NCBI GenBank assembly: GCA_028335825.1
Contig: JAIOKI010000007.1
Span: 186,001 to 250,000, forward strand
Direction of reading: 5' to 3'
Source: Nosema muscidifuracis
Taxonomy: Eukaryota; Microsporidia; Nosematidae
DNA length: 64,000 nucleotides
Shown here: piece after piece, positions 51,608-62,543 of the stretch
Position numbering within the stretch: position 1 is the stretch's first letter
Layout: the number at the start of each line of letters is the position of its first letter
Position numbers and translations under genes: made by a program
Notes under the pieces: generated by a model
Seen by the model: the letters and a program-made list of their open reading frames with translations, nothing else
Databases searched by the model: none
Told to the model about the DNA's origin: nothing

Positions 51608-52207
51608 AAAATTTAGTTTTTTTCTTTATTTATAGTTTTTTTGTGAAACTGTTTCAGTTATAAAACATTGTTTTAAAATTTTTTCTAAATTTTAATTTGA
51701 AGATTTAGCTATGAAATTTAATACAAAAAAATAGTTAAATCAATTTATTAATTTGACACATATATAAACAAAAAATAAAACATTATTTGTGATAGAATTA
51801 TTTGATAACTTAAGATTAAACTAAAAATTGAAACATTTTATAAGATTAATAAAATTGAAGAATACTTTATAAGGAACAACTAAAATTAAGAATATTTTAT
51901 AAGATACAAATAAAATTTGAAACATTTTATAAAATACAAATAAAATAAGAGAATATTTTATAAGGAACAACTAAAATTATGAACATTTAATAATATAAAA
52001 AATAAGAGAATATTTTATAAGATAAATAAATTAAGAACAATTAATAAGATAAATAAATTAAAACATTTTATATTATAAAAAATAAGAGAATATTGTATAA
52101 GATAAATAACATTAAGAATATTTAATAATATAAAAAATATGAGAATATTTTATAAGATAAATAAATTGAAGAACATTTAAAAAGTATTTATTATAACATT
52201 TACATTT
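51608..52207. repeat. 600-bp spacer with 30-bp tandem repeats
   Basis: From about 51830 to 52180, phrases near GAATATTTTATAAGATAAAT and TTAAGAACATTTAATA repeat about a dozen times with drift. No gene is seen. Confidence 0.65.
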
Positions 52208-53692
52208 TCAATATTTTTTAAATATCTTATAAGCTAAAACACCTGTGACAAAAGTAACCAGTACATAGACATTTACTAAGAAATATACTAATATCTTTGA
52301 GAATAATATTACATAAGCATAGTACAATAATAAGTAATTATTATCATCTAATTTGATATTACGTATACTTAGAAAAGCTTTATAAAAATCTCTTTTTGTA
52401 CCTAAACCTTTCTCATACATGTAAGATAAAGAAATAAGTCCTTCAGTATTTTTTAATGATGCAGCTGTTAAAAAATAGGAAAAGGCATTTTTATAAGATT
52501 GCTTTACACCCTTACCGTAAAAATAACAATCACCAATTCGATTTAGATTTTCGTTTGAATATTTTGTTTGATGAATATACAGTTTAAAAAGTATTTCATC
52601 CTGGTTATCAAATATTCTGTATCTTTCTAATAGATAAATTGCATTAATTAATGATGACTCAGAACCCATATCAATTAGAAGTAGAAGTATCAAAAGACAT
52701 CCTCTATAATTCTTAGAACAAAATTTTTCATATGCTATATTTTGATAATCGATTATTGTTTTATCATAATCTACAATAGGACTAAGTCTAATTATTGCAG
52801 AACTAAAATCTCCTTTTTTTAAATAATTTTCTCCATCTTTATGTATAGCTGGTAAATAACCTAAAGAAACTGCTCTTGATAAATAATAATTAGCATATTG
52901 ATCTATCTTAAAATGATTTTTATAAAGTAAATAAAGAAGATAATCAGTTTCATTAATTGTCATACTATTAATAGCAATATCAAAATGTTGTTTAGCACTA
53001 GTAAAATCTTCATATTCACCTGACATAAGAATTTTTCCTATTCCATTATATGAGATAGGATCTCCACCTATTTTACCCCTAAGAAAGTAATCTAAAGCTG
53101 TATCAATAGACTTCTTTACATTTATTCCATAATAATAAGCTTCACCAAGATATCCATTAGCTCTATAAATATTCTTCTCAGCTAAATATTTCAATAAAGG
53201 AATATAATCTCCTAAATATATTTTTTTAATATCTAAATAACTAAAAAATATGTTCAAACTTTTTCTATCAAGAGTATATACCATTGTTATTATATAATCA
53301 AGCTCTCTATCCTTTTTAATATCCTTATAAAAAATCTTTGGTCTAAAATTATAACAATTTTCAAGATATCGTTTACTAGCAGATTTTGATATTTTAAGTA
53401 ACAATTTTGCTATGTTTTCCTGAGTGTCATACATTTCATTAGTATTTAATACATATGATGAATATATCAACCCAAAATAATTATTTTCATTTTTTGTTAA
53501 TATAAGATCAATTAAACATTCTTCATCTAATTTTCCAGATAACTTTTTCAAAAAAAATGACAACAAATAATCTTTACTTGTATTTATATTATCTAGCATA
53601 GATATAGATTTGTTTATATCTCCCTCATCAAATAAAGTTTTTTCTATTACTGATGCTACAATTGATAAAATAAATAAGATCCATTTCCTCAT
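52208..53692 (-). CDS. HRD3: Hrd3/SEL1L-like ERAD protein
   Basis: I place the start at 53692 (MRKWILFILSIVASVIE), which yields a signal peptide; an ATG 30 bases upstream only adds a polar stretch. The 494-residue protein contains Sel1-type repeats: GYLGEAYYYGINVKKSIDTALDYFLRG, SYNGIGKILMSGEYEDF, and later IGDCYFYGKGVKQSYKNAFSYFL and SLSYMYEKGLGTKRDFYKAFL. A membrane segment is near the C-terminus (YFLVNVYVLVTFVTGVLAYKI). This is the layout of Hrd3/SEL1L, which delivers misfolded ER proteins to the Hrd1 ubiquitin ligase. The family is usually longer (yeast 833 residues). No Hrd1 gene is in the window. Confidence 0.85.
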   Translation of the reverse strand: MRKWILFILSIVASVIEKTLFDEGDINKSISMLDNINTSKDYLLSFFLKKLSGKLDEECLIDLILTKNENNYFGLIYSSYVLNTNEMYDTQENIAKLLLKISKSASKRYLENCYNFRPKIFYKDIKKDRELDYIITMVYTLDRKSLNIFFSYLDIKKIYLGDYIPLLKYLAEKNIYRANGYLGEAYYYGINVKKSIDTALDYFLRGKIGGDPISYNGIGKILMSGEYEDFTSAKQHFDIAINSMTINETDYLLYLLYKNHFKIDQYANYYLSRAVSLGYLPAIHKDGENYLKKGDFSSAIIRLSPIVDYDKTIIDYQNIAYEKFCSKNYRGCLLILLLLIDMGSESSLINAIYLLERYRIFDNQDEILFKLYIHQTKYSNENLNRIGDCYFYGKGVKQSYKNAFSYFLTAASLKNTEGLISLSYMYEKGLGTKRDFYKAFLSIRNIKLDDNNYLLLYYAYVILFSKILVYFLVNVYVLVTFVTGVLAYKIFKKY

Positions 53693-55782
53693 GCCCTTAT
53701 TTAAATTATTTTTTTTTAGCATAAATTTTAAAAAATTATAAACATATTTTCTTATAAATAATCAAAATTTAAACAGTATTGATAAGTATAAAACAAAAAT
53801 TTAAAGAATACCTAAGTAGAAGAAATTTTAATTTAGTTTATATTTACTTAAAAAGTTTAAATAAAAATATTTTATTTATAAGAAATATGGCATATTAATA
53901 AATTATATTTTTTAATTTTCTTATCTAAATTATATAATATTGTAAATAATTTTTTATTAGAATATTTTAAATATTTTTATATATCCTTTAAACAACTTCT
54001 CTTTTAGATTTTGAAAGAATATTAAAATATTTCCTTTTAATAACTTATTTTTTAGGTTTTGAAAGAATATTTAAAATATTTTTATTTATCCAAATAACTC
54101 TTCTTTTAGGTTTTGAAAGAATATTTTTATATTTCCTTGTAATATTTTTCTTTAGATTTTGAAAGAATATTATATTTCTATTTAATTGAAACCTTTTTAG
54201 TATTTTTAATTAAAAATATAAAGGATCAAATAACTTTATTATTTAAAATATTAATATATAAAAGAATAAAATAATAATCAGAATCAATATTTAAATAAAA
54301 ATATTTCTTAAATTAACCCTTTGATTCATTTCAATAACTATTTTATCTTTCATTCTTCTTGCCTAAATGTGTATTGAAAAGTGTTACTGACCAATAAAAT
54401 TTATACAAATATTGCATAGATAAAATTTTGTTGAATAACAGGTCTTTGGATATAATACTGTAATACAATAATTATTTATTAAAAGTTTTCATGATTAAAT
54501 GAATTTTAAATATGCTTACATATTTTTATTAGGTGAAGTATTTGATATATTATTAAATTCCAATAATGTCAGGCATTTATATTAGACAGGGATTTTAGTG
54601 GAAATCTAATGTTAAATCAATAATTAAAATTATATTTGTTATAGTATAAAACTTGAAAACTATCACTAATTTTTTAACTGAAATTATTTTTATCAATGTT
54701 AATATCAAAATTAATTCAATAATTGAGTTACAATTTGATAATTATAATTGTAATATATAAAATGTTTATTATCTCATTGTACTAATATTTCATTCTCATG
54801 ACCAAATAGATATGATTATATCTACAGAATATGTCCAATAAAAGGTCAAGTTACTTAAATGATTGTTTCTAAAAGAAATATCTATTATGAAAATAAATAA
54901 GAAAATATTTTCTTCAAGGATACTTAAATACATTTATTTGTTAATTTGAGAACAAATGCTATTTTTTTAATTTGTTAATAAAAGAAATCGAAAAAATAAA
55001 TTATAAATATTTAATTCAATTAGACTGAAAAATCAACTTTTCAATATCAAGAGAATTAATAAGATTATAAATCTTTTATTTACTAAAAATATTTTTAAGT
55101 TGAATCTCCATTTCATTATAATTAAAAAAATATTGGAGACTTTTTTACATATCATTATTGTTAAAAATAAAAGTTATAAGTAATTAAACTATCATATTTA
55201 CATTACTGAATTAGTCATTTGATTAGATTATAATCCAAAAGTAATTGTTTATTCTTTTAATACATAAAAAATTTAATATATTTTTAAAAAAAAATCATCA
55301 GACACCAAATTTTTTTTTGATAAAAATAAAAACATCTTTTTGATAAAAGAAATAAAAATGTCAAAAGATCTCTGATAAACAAAACATTAATAATACGCTT
55401 CAAAGTATCACTATAATCTTCCAATACATAATATTTTTATATTGTCAAAAAATTAATTAATATTTCTTATTTATAAAATTCTACTTAACTATTCTCATTG
55501 CATTTTGAATTCATTAATTAATTAAATTTATGGTTGACAGTTTAATTTGAAGATCATTTAGTAATACTCAAACAAAATAAATTTTCTGAAAATTATTTTT
55601 TTAATTATACCTTGACTTGATCATAGAAATATAAAAAAAATTGATTAAATAAAAAATATCTTTCTAACAATAATACAAAATTTCAATCTAAGATAATTTC
55701 TTAAATAATTATATTATTTTTTTAATATTTAAAATAAATTAAATCAAAATCTATAAATTTAGGTATATGAAAATGCCCCAAT
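53693..55782. repeat. 2.1-kb gene-free spacer, repeats in first part
   Basis: At about 54000-54185, phrases CTTTTAG(G/A)TTTTGAAAGAATATT repeat four times. At 54309-54318 a TTAACCCTTTGA word looks like a start signal but has no frame after it. The remainder (54360-55780) is AT-rich with scattered denser patches (54780-54860). I see no gene, tRNA or clear RNA there. Confidence 0.5.
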
Positions 55783-56448
55783 ATGCATGTTAAACTCTTT
55801 CTTGATGAAGTCGAAAAGAAAATTGATAACAAACATCTAATGGAATTATTTAAGGAATATCTTTCCAAAGTGAATGAGGAGTGTGAACAACTTCAATATG
55901 TTATTAATAATAACCAAGAATTAAAGAAGTATGAAGATATTTTGATATCGTGTCATAAAATATTTATGACTTCACAACTAATGATTGATGATTTGTCTTG
56001 TAAAGATATCACACCTTACAAGAACAGAGATATGGATATAGTCATGTGCTATACTTTCTACAGTGGAGTGTATATAATTCTTAAGTCTCATTTACCAGAA
56101 GATTTGTATAAGAAAGTCATTGAAATTTACGAAGATGCAAATTTAAAGCTCAACGTCCCCCGAGATGATGTAGAAGAAAATAAAACTTTCTTTGATCTTT
56201 TAAGAAAATATATTGGATATGTATTTATACCTTTAAGAATGGCTAATTTGGATGTTGATATTAATGAATATGAGTTTGCTATTTTATACTTAGTCAAAGT
56301 AAATAATGTAACAGAATTACCAAAATATCTAATAAAGAAGGATAAAATTAAAGAAAATGATGCAAAAAATATTGCTGATAATATATATGAATCAGTTAAG
56401 TCGAATCCTGCTAAAGAAATTCTTAATCTGTCATTATTAAAAACTTAA
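55783..56448 (+). CDS. Hypothetical helical protein
   Basis: A 221-residue protein. The ATG at 55783 follows GCCCCAAT, a strong start signal. It is entirely helical and acidic, with one hydrophobic stretch in the middle (MDIVMCYTFYSGVYIILKSHL) that is more likely a buried helix than a membrane segment. No Cys/His motif or catalytic signature is visible. Codon use matches the neighbours. I recognise no family. Confidence 0.75.
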   Translation: MHVKLFLDEVEKKIDNKHLMELFKEYLSKVNEECEQLQYVINNNQELKKYEDILISCHKIFMTSQLMIDDLSCKDITPYKNRDMDIVMCYTFYSGVYIILKSHLPEDLYKKVIEIYEDANLKLNVPRDDVEENKTFFDLLRKYIGYVFIPLRMANLDVDINEYEFAILYLVKVNNVTELPKYLIKKDKIKENDAKNIADNIYESVKSNPAKEILNLSLLKT

Positions 56449-56520
56449 TTTATTTTTTGTTATCTTATATAATCTAACAGGATGGATGCTTGTATTCATT
56501 ATAAGAATGTATACAGCCTA

Positions 56521-56580
56521 AAAAAAAAATAATTTATTAGAATTAAAGAAAAAGCTACACAGTATATAAAAACTTCTACA
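56521..56580 (-). mobile_element. LINE fragment C: only the last 60 bases
   Basis: It carries the T-tract (A-run on the plus strand), AATAAA in sense (56533-56538), a diverged AAGCTACACAGT word and TTCTACA. It is more diverged than copy A, so it is probably older. Confidence 0.7.
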
Positions 56581-56892
56581 AAAAAAAAAATAAAATAATT
56601 TATTGAGATAAGAGAGAAAAGCCACACAGCAAGTAAAAACTTCTACATCCAATAATATGTGACACACACTAGCATACCATGAAGGCCTTGCTTGTAGGAA
56701 GATTGAGAACCCCTTAGGATTAATTAAAATCCTTCAGTCATAATGACTGAGATCTGCGTTCAGCAGGATTTTGGGTTATCGCCTGGTTCAATACACCATT
56801 TAAGAACACAACTCAGTTCAGCGGAAGTGTTTCTACTACCATATACTTTTCTAGTCTTCCAATAAAAGTGGATTTCTTCCATGTTTCTTGTA
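56581..56892 (-). mobile_element. LINE copy A: endonuclease fragment joined to 3' UTR
   Basis: Positions 56581-56826 match B's 3' untranslated region (56895-57141) with only about six differences. Positions 56827-56892 match the endonuclease-coding stretch of B at 60290-60355, with one difference. Everything between (about 3.1 kb) is missing. The join is at GCGGAA/GTGTTT. This is an internally deleted, 5'-truncated copy. Confidence 0.85.
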
Positions 56893-57236
56893 AAAAAAAA
56901 AAAAATAAAATGATTTATTGAAATAAGAGAGAAAAGCCACACAGCAAGTAAAAACCTCTACATCCAATATTATGTGACACACACCAGCATACCATAAAGG
57001 TCTTGCTTGTAGGAAGATTGGGAACCCCTTAGGATTAATTAAAATCCTTCAGTCATAATGACTGAGACCTGCGTTCAGCAGGATTTTGGGTTATCGCCTG
57101 GTTCAATACACCATTTAAGAACACAACTCAGTTCAGCGGAATGCTACGGCATAATATGCAGCTTTAAGCCAAACCCCTCCCAGGTCAGAATTTAATTCTT
57201 TTGTTGCTAATAAATTAGCTACTTTTGTATCAGATT
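56893..57236 (-). other. LINE 3' untranslated region of copy B
   Basis: From the ORF2 stop to the element end there are about 340 bases. In sense the end contains AATAAA (complement of 56914-56919), then ATTTTATTTTTTTTTTTTTT. It has words that also end copies A and C. A T-rich 3' end with an upstream poly(A)-signal-like word marks the terminus. Confidence 0.8.
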
Positions 57237-60200
57237 TTACTCTGATGAGACATGAAGTCTACTCTTTTGTTGTACAATGATATATCTTTGTACTATCATT
57301 TTATCAAGAAATTCTACTCTTACAAGTAGAGCTTTTCTTCCTGTTGGTGAAGTCTTGATGTCATTGATATTACCAATGATCATCTTAACTCGTTCTACTT
57401 TTGTCAGAGTTAAAGAATTTAACTCTGTAATTTTGTTCTCATAAAGAGATCTTGTCTCAGATAAGGATGGACAATCTAACAGGAAATGTTCAAGATTTTC
57501 CTGTTCTCCCTCACATAGAAAGCAATGTTCTCTATAATACTGAGGGATTCTAAGAGCATTAGCTAACGCAGAAGACCATCTAATTAAATTACATCTTATT
57601 TTAGTGTAATTCCTTATCTGTCTCTTATTTATTTGTGTTAGTATGTACTTGAGTTGAGACTCAAATATACCATACTGTGCTGCTAGTGAGGATGCTATGG
57701 TAGTATTATAGGATCTCCTACCTTTCAATACCTCTATTATTCTTTGTTTGGCTACTTTGTAGTCAATACTTTCATAGTCGTGTCCGACATATCTTTTACA
57801 CCACCGTCGAGTTCTTGAACTCCATGTAGTCTTTTTGGCTCTTGGAACTTGTTCTACAAATTCCGAGATTATAGTTTTGTTGTGTTTCCACTTCCTTAAT
57901 GCTCTAAAGCGATTTAGAGCTGCTTGTATTTGAATCCTGTTAATACAGAACTCATCCATTATCCTATCTAATGGAACTATTTTTGTCCAGAATATCATCC
58001 GGACAGCTTTTCTGAGAATCCTACTGATTCTCCCTGATCTTGTACTAGACATTCCCCATAACTCACTACCGTACATGAGTGCAGGTACTAGTACATTCTT
58101 TATTAGTATTCCCTTGAACGGAATACATATACTCTTGTTAAGAAGCTTTGGTTTCAATGCTTCTAATGCTTTTTTGCCTCTAAAGGCTCCATCTTTTACA
58201 AGATGATCTTCGAGGGTGCTTCTTTTAATCAAAACACCCAAATACCTGTATTCTGTGACTTCACAGATCCTTCCGAAGTCAATATCTATAGAGATATCTT
58301 CTGACTCATAGCTTGTATTGGTATTCCATACGAGAATACCACTTTTGTTACAGTTAACTTTCATTTGATTGTCAACTGCCCATTTACTGATTTGTTGAAT
58401 TTTTAGTTCCAAATCATTTTTTGAATCACCAAAGACAACAATGTCATCTGCAAACATCAGTCCTGGTATTGCTATTGTTGATCGAGGTACAATCACTTTT
58501 GTCATGTCATCAAAAATGTCATTAATAAACAGATTGAACAACATTGGAGAACAAGGGCATCCTTGTCTCACACCTTTTCTGTAGCTATAACCACTGCTTG
58601 TATCTCCACCTATGCGGATTCTCATTTGTGTGTTACCATATATATCTTTCAATGTATTGATAAGATATTCTGGTATACAATACTTTTGTAGCTTATTAAA
58701 TAATAGCTCATGGCTAACATTATCATAAGCTTTTTCGAAGTCTATGAAGCACAGATATGTCTTCAGACTTCGAAATTCTCTTCTTTTAACAACTTCTAAT
58801 AAGGTTGCTACCTGGTTCATACATTCTTCTCCTGCTCTAAATCCAGCCTGATAAGGAGAAAGAATGTTATTTGTATCGACAAACTGTGTAAGTCTATCAT
58901 TGATTATTTTTAGGTATATTTTACTGATTGTATTAATCAGTGCAATACCTCTATAGTTGTTGATATCTGTTTCATCTCCCTTTTTATGGAGGCATACCAT
59001 ATCAGCAGCACTCCAATAAACAGGTGGGCTGGCACCTGTTATAAATTTGTTGATCTCATCCACCAGGAATGAGGGCAGCTTTTTATCTACTAGACTAGGC
59101 CTAAGTAGTACCTTGTATAGCTCAGTTGGAATTTCATCCGGACCGGCTGCTTTGTTATTGCCACAATTATTTGTAGCTTTTATTAATTCCTCCATTGTGA
59201 CGTCATCAGGAGGCTCTTTTAAAAGACTTTTGTTGTATATAGAGTCACTATCTACAGTTGATGTTGCTAATTTAGCATAAAATTTGTTAGCTATTTCTAG
59301 CTTCTTTTGTTGCTCATTGTGAGCTATGCCCTCCTCGTCTTGAAGACAAACATTGTCTAGTCTAACTGATGTGTTAGACATACCCTTTAGCCACTTCCAG
59401 AAATCTCTAGAGCGATTACTTTTATAGAGGTTTATGCCATTAAAGGCCCAGAGATTAGCTCGTTCTCGCCGAACCTTCACTCTTGTTTCCTCAACTTCTT
59501 TTTTTAATGTCAAATACCTAAAAGCATTTACATCATTCCATTGTTTTAGTACTTGCTTTGTGGCAAGTCTAAATCTTTTATACACATTAATGTGCTTCCA
59601 TTTAATAGGTAATCCTTTTCTTACCTTAACTTTATCGTACACCTTTTCAGTTGTACATACTTCTTTTAAAACTCTTGGGAGTTCTTCTATTGTGAATAGT
59701 TTCCTATTCAAAAGCTGACTCAATTTCTCTTCAATAAGAGGATCTTGCATCTTCTTTCTGTTATATGTAAAAGATGTCTCTACTACTGGAGAAGGAAGAG
59801 TTATATATCTTCTAAGTAGTAGATGATCTCCTACAGCCCATCTTTGTGAGATAGTAACCTTCTCACTGTCTTGCTTTAAGACTCTAAAGATCGTATCAAT
59901 ACGTCTTTTTGAGACTTTACCATTACTCAGGATTCTAGTTCCTGATACTCTATTGTAGTTGATAAGAGGATTTAAACCTCCAGCAACAAGCTTTTGTTTG
60001 AGAGTTGAATCTTTACAATTCATATCTCCCATTACTATAATCTCCTTGTAGCATCTTTTGTTCTTCTCAATATTAAGAAGGTTGATTAATTTTATGAGAG
60101 TTAATTGCTTAAGCTCTCTATCTTGTGGCACATAGACATTGATAACTAGTATCTTTGTCCATCCTGTACTTGTTTTGAATTCAACAACCGTTTGTAGGAT

Positions 60201-60947
60201 GTTGTCATCATTACCTTTTTTAGAACATCTCACTGCTCCACTTTTTCTTACCAAGGTCATTAAACCTGGTTTATTTTTACCTATGGCAGGTGTTTCCACT
60301 ACCATATACTTTTCTAGTCTTCCAATAAAAGTGGATTTCTTCCATGTTTCTTGTAGACATAAAATTGATGGTTTCTCTACTTTCAAAAGGATCTCTAAGT
60401 CTTCCTTCTTCCCATAAAGATGATTTATATTAAGACTACAAAGTTTAACTTTGTCAAGAGTCTTTAACTTTTGTACCTGCTTAAACTTAGCTGGTTTTTC
60501 TTTTAACACATTAATGTTTAACTGCTTTAATGCATTAATGAAGTTGTCTTTTTGTACTTTCTTTACAGCAAAGAAAGTAAATGTTGTATCACGTCTGCGA
60601 TGTCTTTTGCTACCTACAATACAGTTATCTAAAACTGGACTAACTCTTGTAAGTTGCTTTTGTAACTCTGGAATCTTAATATGGCTTGCCAATGCCTTTA
60701 CTAAGCAGAGCTTCTTTTGTAAGCTGTTAAGCTTGATCTTTTTTCTTAAATTAAACATTACATTATAATTTAAAGATTTTACTCCGAGGGATCTCGAATG
60801 ACATTTACTTTTGATTTTAATAAGTTTGTAACTTAAATCAATACAAATACTTTTGTTGCTTCTAAGAAGCTTAAATAAAGAAGTTTTTTGATTCCTTAGA
60901 GTGAATCGTAATAAATCAATATTTAGAATTTTATTTTCAGGGACCAT
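57237..60947 (-). CDS. LINE ORF2: AP-endonuclease, reverse transcriptase, zinc knuckle
   Basis: A 1236-residue protein without interruptions. After about 150 basic residues comes an exonuclease-endonuclease-phosphatase domain (about 167-380): N173 (LNINH), E200 (LQETW), GDMN at 307-310, and the GDH at 373-375. The reverse transcriptase (about 640-890) has YRGIALINTISK, FIDFEKAYD at 734-742, GVRQGCPCSP at 792-801 and the catalytic FADD at 832-835. A CCHC-type knuckle (C1142, C1145, H1154, C1159) lies near the end. This is the layout of APE-type non-LTR elements (R1/Jockey/CR1-like groups); the exact clade is undecided. All catalytic residues look present. The ATG at 60947 overlaps the ORF1 stop by eleven bases. 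Confidence 0.93.
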   Translation of the reverse strand: MVPENKILNIDLLRFTLRNQKTSLFKLLRSNKSICIDLSYKLIKIKSKCHSRSLGVKSLNYNVMFNLRKKIKLNSLQKKLCLVKALASHIKIPELQKQLTRVSPVLDNCIVGSKRHRRRDTTFTFFAVKKVQKDNFINALKQLNINVLKEKPAKFKQVQKLKTLDKVKLCSLNINHLYGKKEDLEILLKVEKPSILCLQETWKKSTFIGRLEKYMVVETPAIGKNKPGLMTLVRKSGAVRCSKKGNDDNILQTVVEFKTSTGWTKILVINVYVPQDRELKQLTLIKLINLLNIEKNKRCYKEIIVMGDMNCKDSTLKQKLVAGGLNPLINYNRVSGTRILSNGKVSKRRIDTIFRVLKQDSEKVTISQRWAVGDHLLLRRYITLPSPVVETSFTYNRKKMQDPLIEEKLSQLLNRKLFTIEELPRVLKEVCTTEKVYDKVKVRKGLPIKWKHINVYKRFRLATKQVLKQWNDVNAFRYLTLKKEVEETRVKVRRERANLWAFNGINLYKSNRSRDFWKWLKGMSNTSVRLDNVCLQDEEGIAHNEQQKKLEIANKFYAKLATSTVDSDSIYNKSLLKEPPDDVTMEELIKATNNCGNNKAAGPDEIPTELYKVLLRPSLVDKKLPSFLVDEINKFITGASPPVYWSAADMVCLHKKGDETDINNYRGIALINTISKIYLKIINDRLTQFVDTNNILSPYQAGFRAGEECMNQVATLLEVVKRREFRSLKTYLCFIDFEKAYDNVSHELLFNKLQKYCIPEYLINTLKDIYGNTQMRIRIGGDTSSGYSYRKGVRQGCPCSPMLFNLFINDIFDDMTKVIVPRSTIAIPGLMFADDIVVFGDSKNDLELKIQQISKWAVDNQMKVNCNKSGILVWNTNTSYESEDISIDIDFGRICEVTEYRYLGVLIKRSTLEDHLVKDGAFRGKKALEALKPKLLNKSICIPFKGILIKNVLVPALMYGSELWGMSSTRSGRISRILRKAVRMIFWTKIVPLDRIMDEFCINRIQIQAALNRFRALRKWKHNKTIISEFVEQVPRAKKTTWSSRTRRWCKRYVGHDYESIDYKVAKQRIIEVLKGRRSYNTTIASSLAAQYGIFESQLKYILTQINKRQIRNYTKIRCNLIRWSSALANALRIPQYYREHCFLCEGEQENLEHFLLDCPSLSETRSLYENKITELNSLTLTKVERVKMIIGNINDIKTSPTGRKALLVRVEFLDKMIVQRYIIVQQKSRLHVSSE

Positions 60948-62463
60948 TAGCCTCCAGAATATCTTTTATAGCTTCATCATCTAAAGCAAACTTTTTTAAC
61001 ATACTTGTCTCCAAATTATTAAGACATCGTACTATAACTTTTATAGACTTTTGCAGAGGAACAAAAGACTTCCAGCTTTTTTTAATAACAGCAAGATCTG
61101 CTACTATTTTATCTTTATTATAAGACAAGAACTGTCTCAAGGCATTTGGCTCAGACAGGCATCTGACTCCCTCAGCAATTCTACAAAGACTGTCTGCCAC
61201 TCTCAGAACAGCTTCATATCTTACTAAAAGGATCGTCTTCCCACTGACATCTTTTATGTAAGGAATATCTGATTCCTTAACACCTAGTATCTTAGCCCAG
61301 ACAGCTAAATTTTTATGGCCCTCTCCTGATGGTAGACCTTCCATTGTAACCAGCCGATACTTATTTTCGGCTGGTTTCTTCCCCTCAAGCATGATTTTGA
61401 GGAGTTCTTCTCTAGACAGCTTATCTGTCCATTTTTCTCCAGTATTCTTCTTTACTGGCTTTTTGTCTCTATTGTCCTTCATTTTAGGGGCAATAAAATT
61501 TTTTATTTCAACTTTTTTATGAGCTGAGTCTTCTCTAAGTCTCCTTAAGAGATTTTTCTTTTGTTTGTGTGATACCACACTTCCCTTAGTGGTTTTACTG
61601 GGAACTTTTAGAACATCCTTCGGCTTGCCAACCTTAGGGTAGTTTTTATTTGTGAAGCGTTTCGACTTCTCACTTTTGTTGAGTACAACATTTTTCTTAG
61701 TCTCTTGCAAGTTATGCAACTTAGAAAATTGTTCCTCTTTTATTGTTTCCACAAAGGACTCTACAGACTCAATTAAGATGTCAGTCGCTTTGTGGTCTAC
61801 TATCATAGGCCCTTGGAGGCCTTCTTTTGTGATAACATCTAGATTACACATATTGGCATCTAGATGTATATTATCTTTTATGGAGTGTTTCGGCTCCTTT
61901 TCTTTTTTTACATCCTCTGATAGCCTCAGAGGGTAGTTACTTTTATCAAGGCGTTTCGACCTCTGTTGTCTTTTAGGATCCCCTAGATAAGCTAAGGGAT
62001 AACTCTTATCATTAGAGTCATCAGATGACTCTTCACTGTTGTTAATGTTACGAATCCAATCAGGCATTAGTGAGGTATACCTGTTGTCATCGATAACTTC
62101 CATTTTATCAGCCAATAGACTGTCTTTTTTGACCACTACTGATCTTCCGTAGCTGGCTACGACCTTTGTCCATCCTTCTTCAGATGTTCTCTTTAAAAGA
62201 ATGGGACTCTTTGGTTTCCTGCCTTTGCAGGAAGCTTTTGCTACCTTGGAAAGGAAGACTGATAGTGCAGAGGACTTGGGCGATCCAATGCTTGTTATTT
62301 GAGATGGCATGGTGACCTTACCATCCTCTTTTACAATCGAGTTATCCGGATGAGGAGTTCGATCTTTGTCTTTTATTGCAGTTTCCTGCTTCACTTCATT
62401 CATTGATTCAGCGTTTACTTTATTGACATCATCATAATTGACACGGTTGATGAGATCATTCAC
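60937..62463 (-). CDS. LINE ORF1 (probably 5'-truncated)
   Basis: A basic protein of about 500 residues. The frame has no ATG at its open 5' end: it reads without stop from about 62541 (a TAG lies just inside fragment D), and the first ATG codes for residue 21 of the frame as counted from a GTG at 62463. The N-terminal part is coiled-coil-like and polar. The middle is Lys/Ser-rich. The C-terminal 150 residues look folded (RYEAVLRVADSLCRIAEGVRCL). There is no visible CCHC zinc finger or RRM. It ends EANGP and overlaps ORF2's ATG. LINE ORF1 proteins usually bind the element RNA. The missing start suggests truncation at the junction with D. Confidence 0.8.
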   Translation of the reverse strand: MNDLINRVNYDDVNKVNAESMNEVKQETAIKDKDRTPHPDNSIVKEDGKVTMPSQITSIGSPKSSALSVFLSKVAKASCKGRKPKSPILLKRTSEEGWTKVVASYGRSVVVKKDSLLADKMEVIDDNRYTSLMPDWIRNINNSEESSDDSNDKSYPLAYLGDPKRQQRSKRLDKSNYPLRLSEDVKKEKEPKHSIKDNIHLDANMCNLDVITKEGLQGPMIVDHKATDILIESVESFVETIKEEQFSKLHNLQETKKNVVLNKSEKSKRFTNKNYPKVGKPKDVLKVPSKTTKGSVVSHKQKKNLLRRLREDSAHKKVEIKNFIAPKMKDNRDKKPVKKNTGEKWTDKLSREELLKIMLEGKKPAENKYRLVTMEGLPSGEGHKNLAVWAKILGVKESDIPYIKDVSGKTILLVRYEAVLRVADSLCRIAEGVRCLSEPNALRQFLSYNKDKIVADLAVIKKSWKSFVPLQKSIKVIVRCLNNLETSMLKKFALDDEAIKDILEANGP

Positions 62464-62543
62464 TTGTTTTTGAAGTAATTCATACTTCTTCTTTTGTGTA
62501 CTCAGTTCACGTTGACACGACTTAACATGTGCATCTTGGAGCT

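Noticed and set aside
56760-56942. A 60-codon frame with a phrase like an endonuclease fragment
   Set aside because: It runs across the join of LINE copies A and B and is a by-product of the array, not a gene.
59047-61936. Several plus-strand frames of 77 to 105 codons
   Set aside because: They lie opposite the LINE reading frames and have no domains or start signals.
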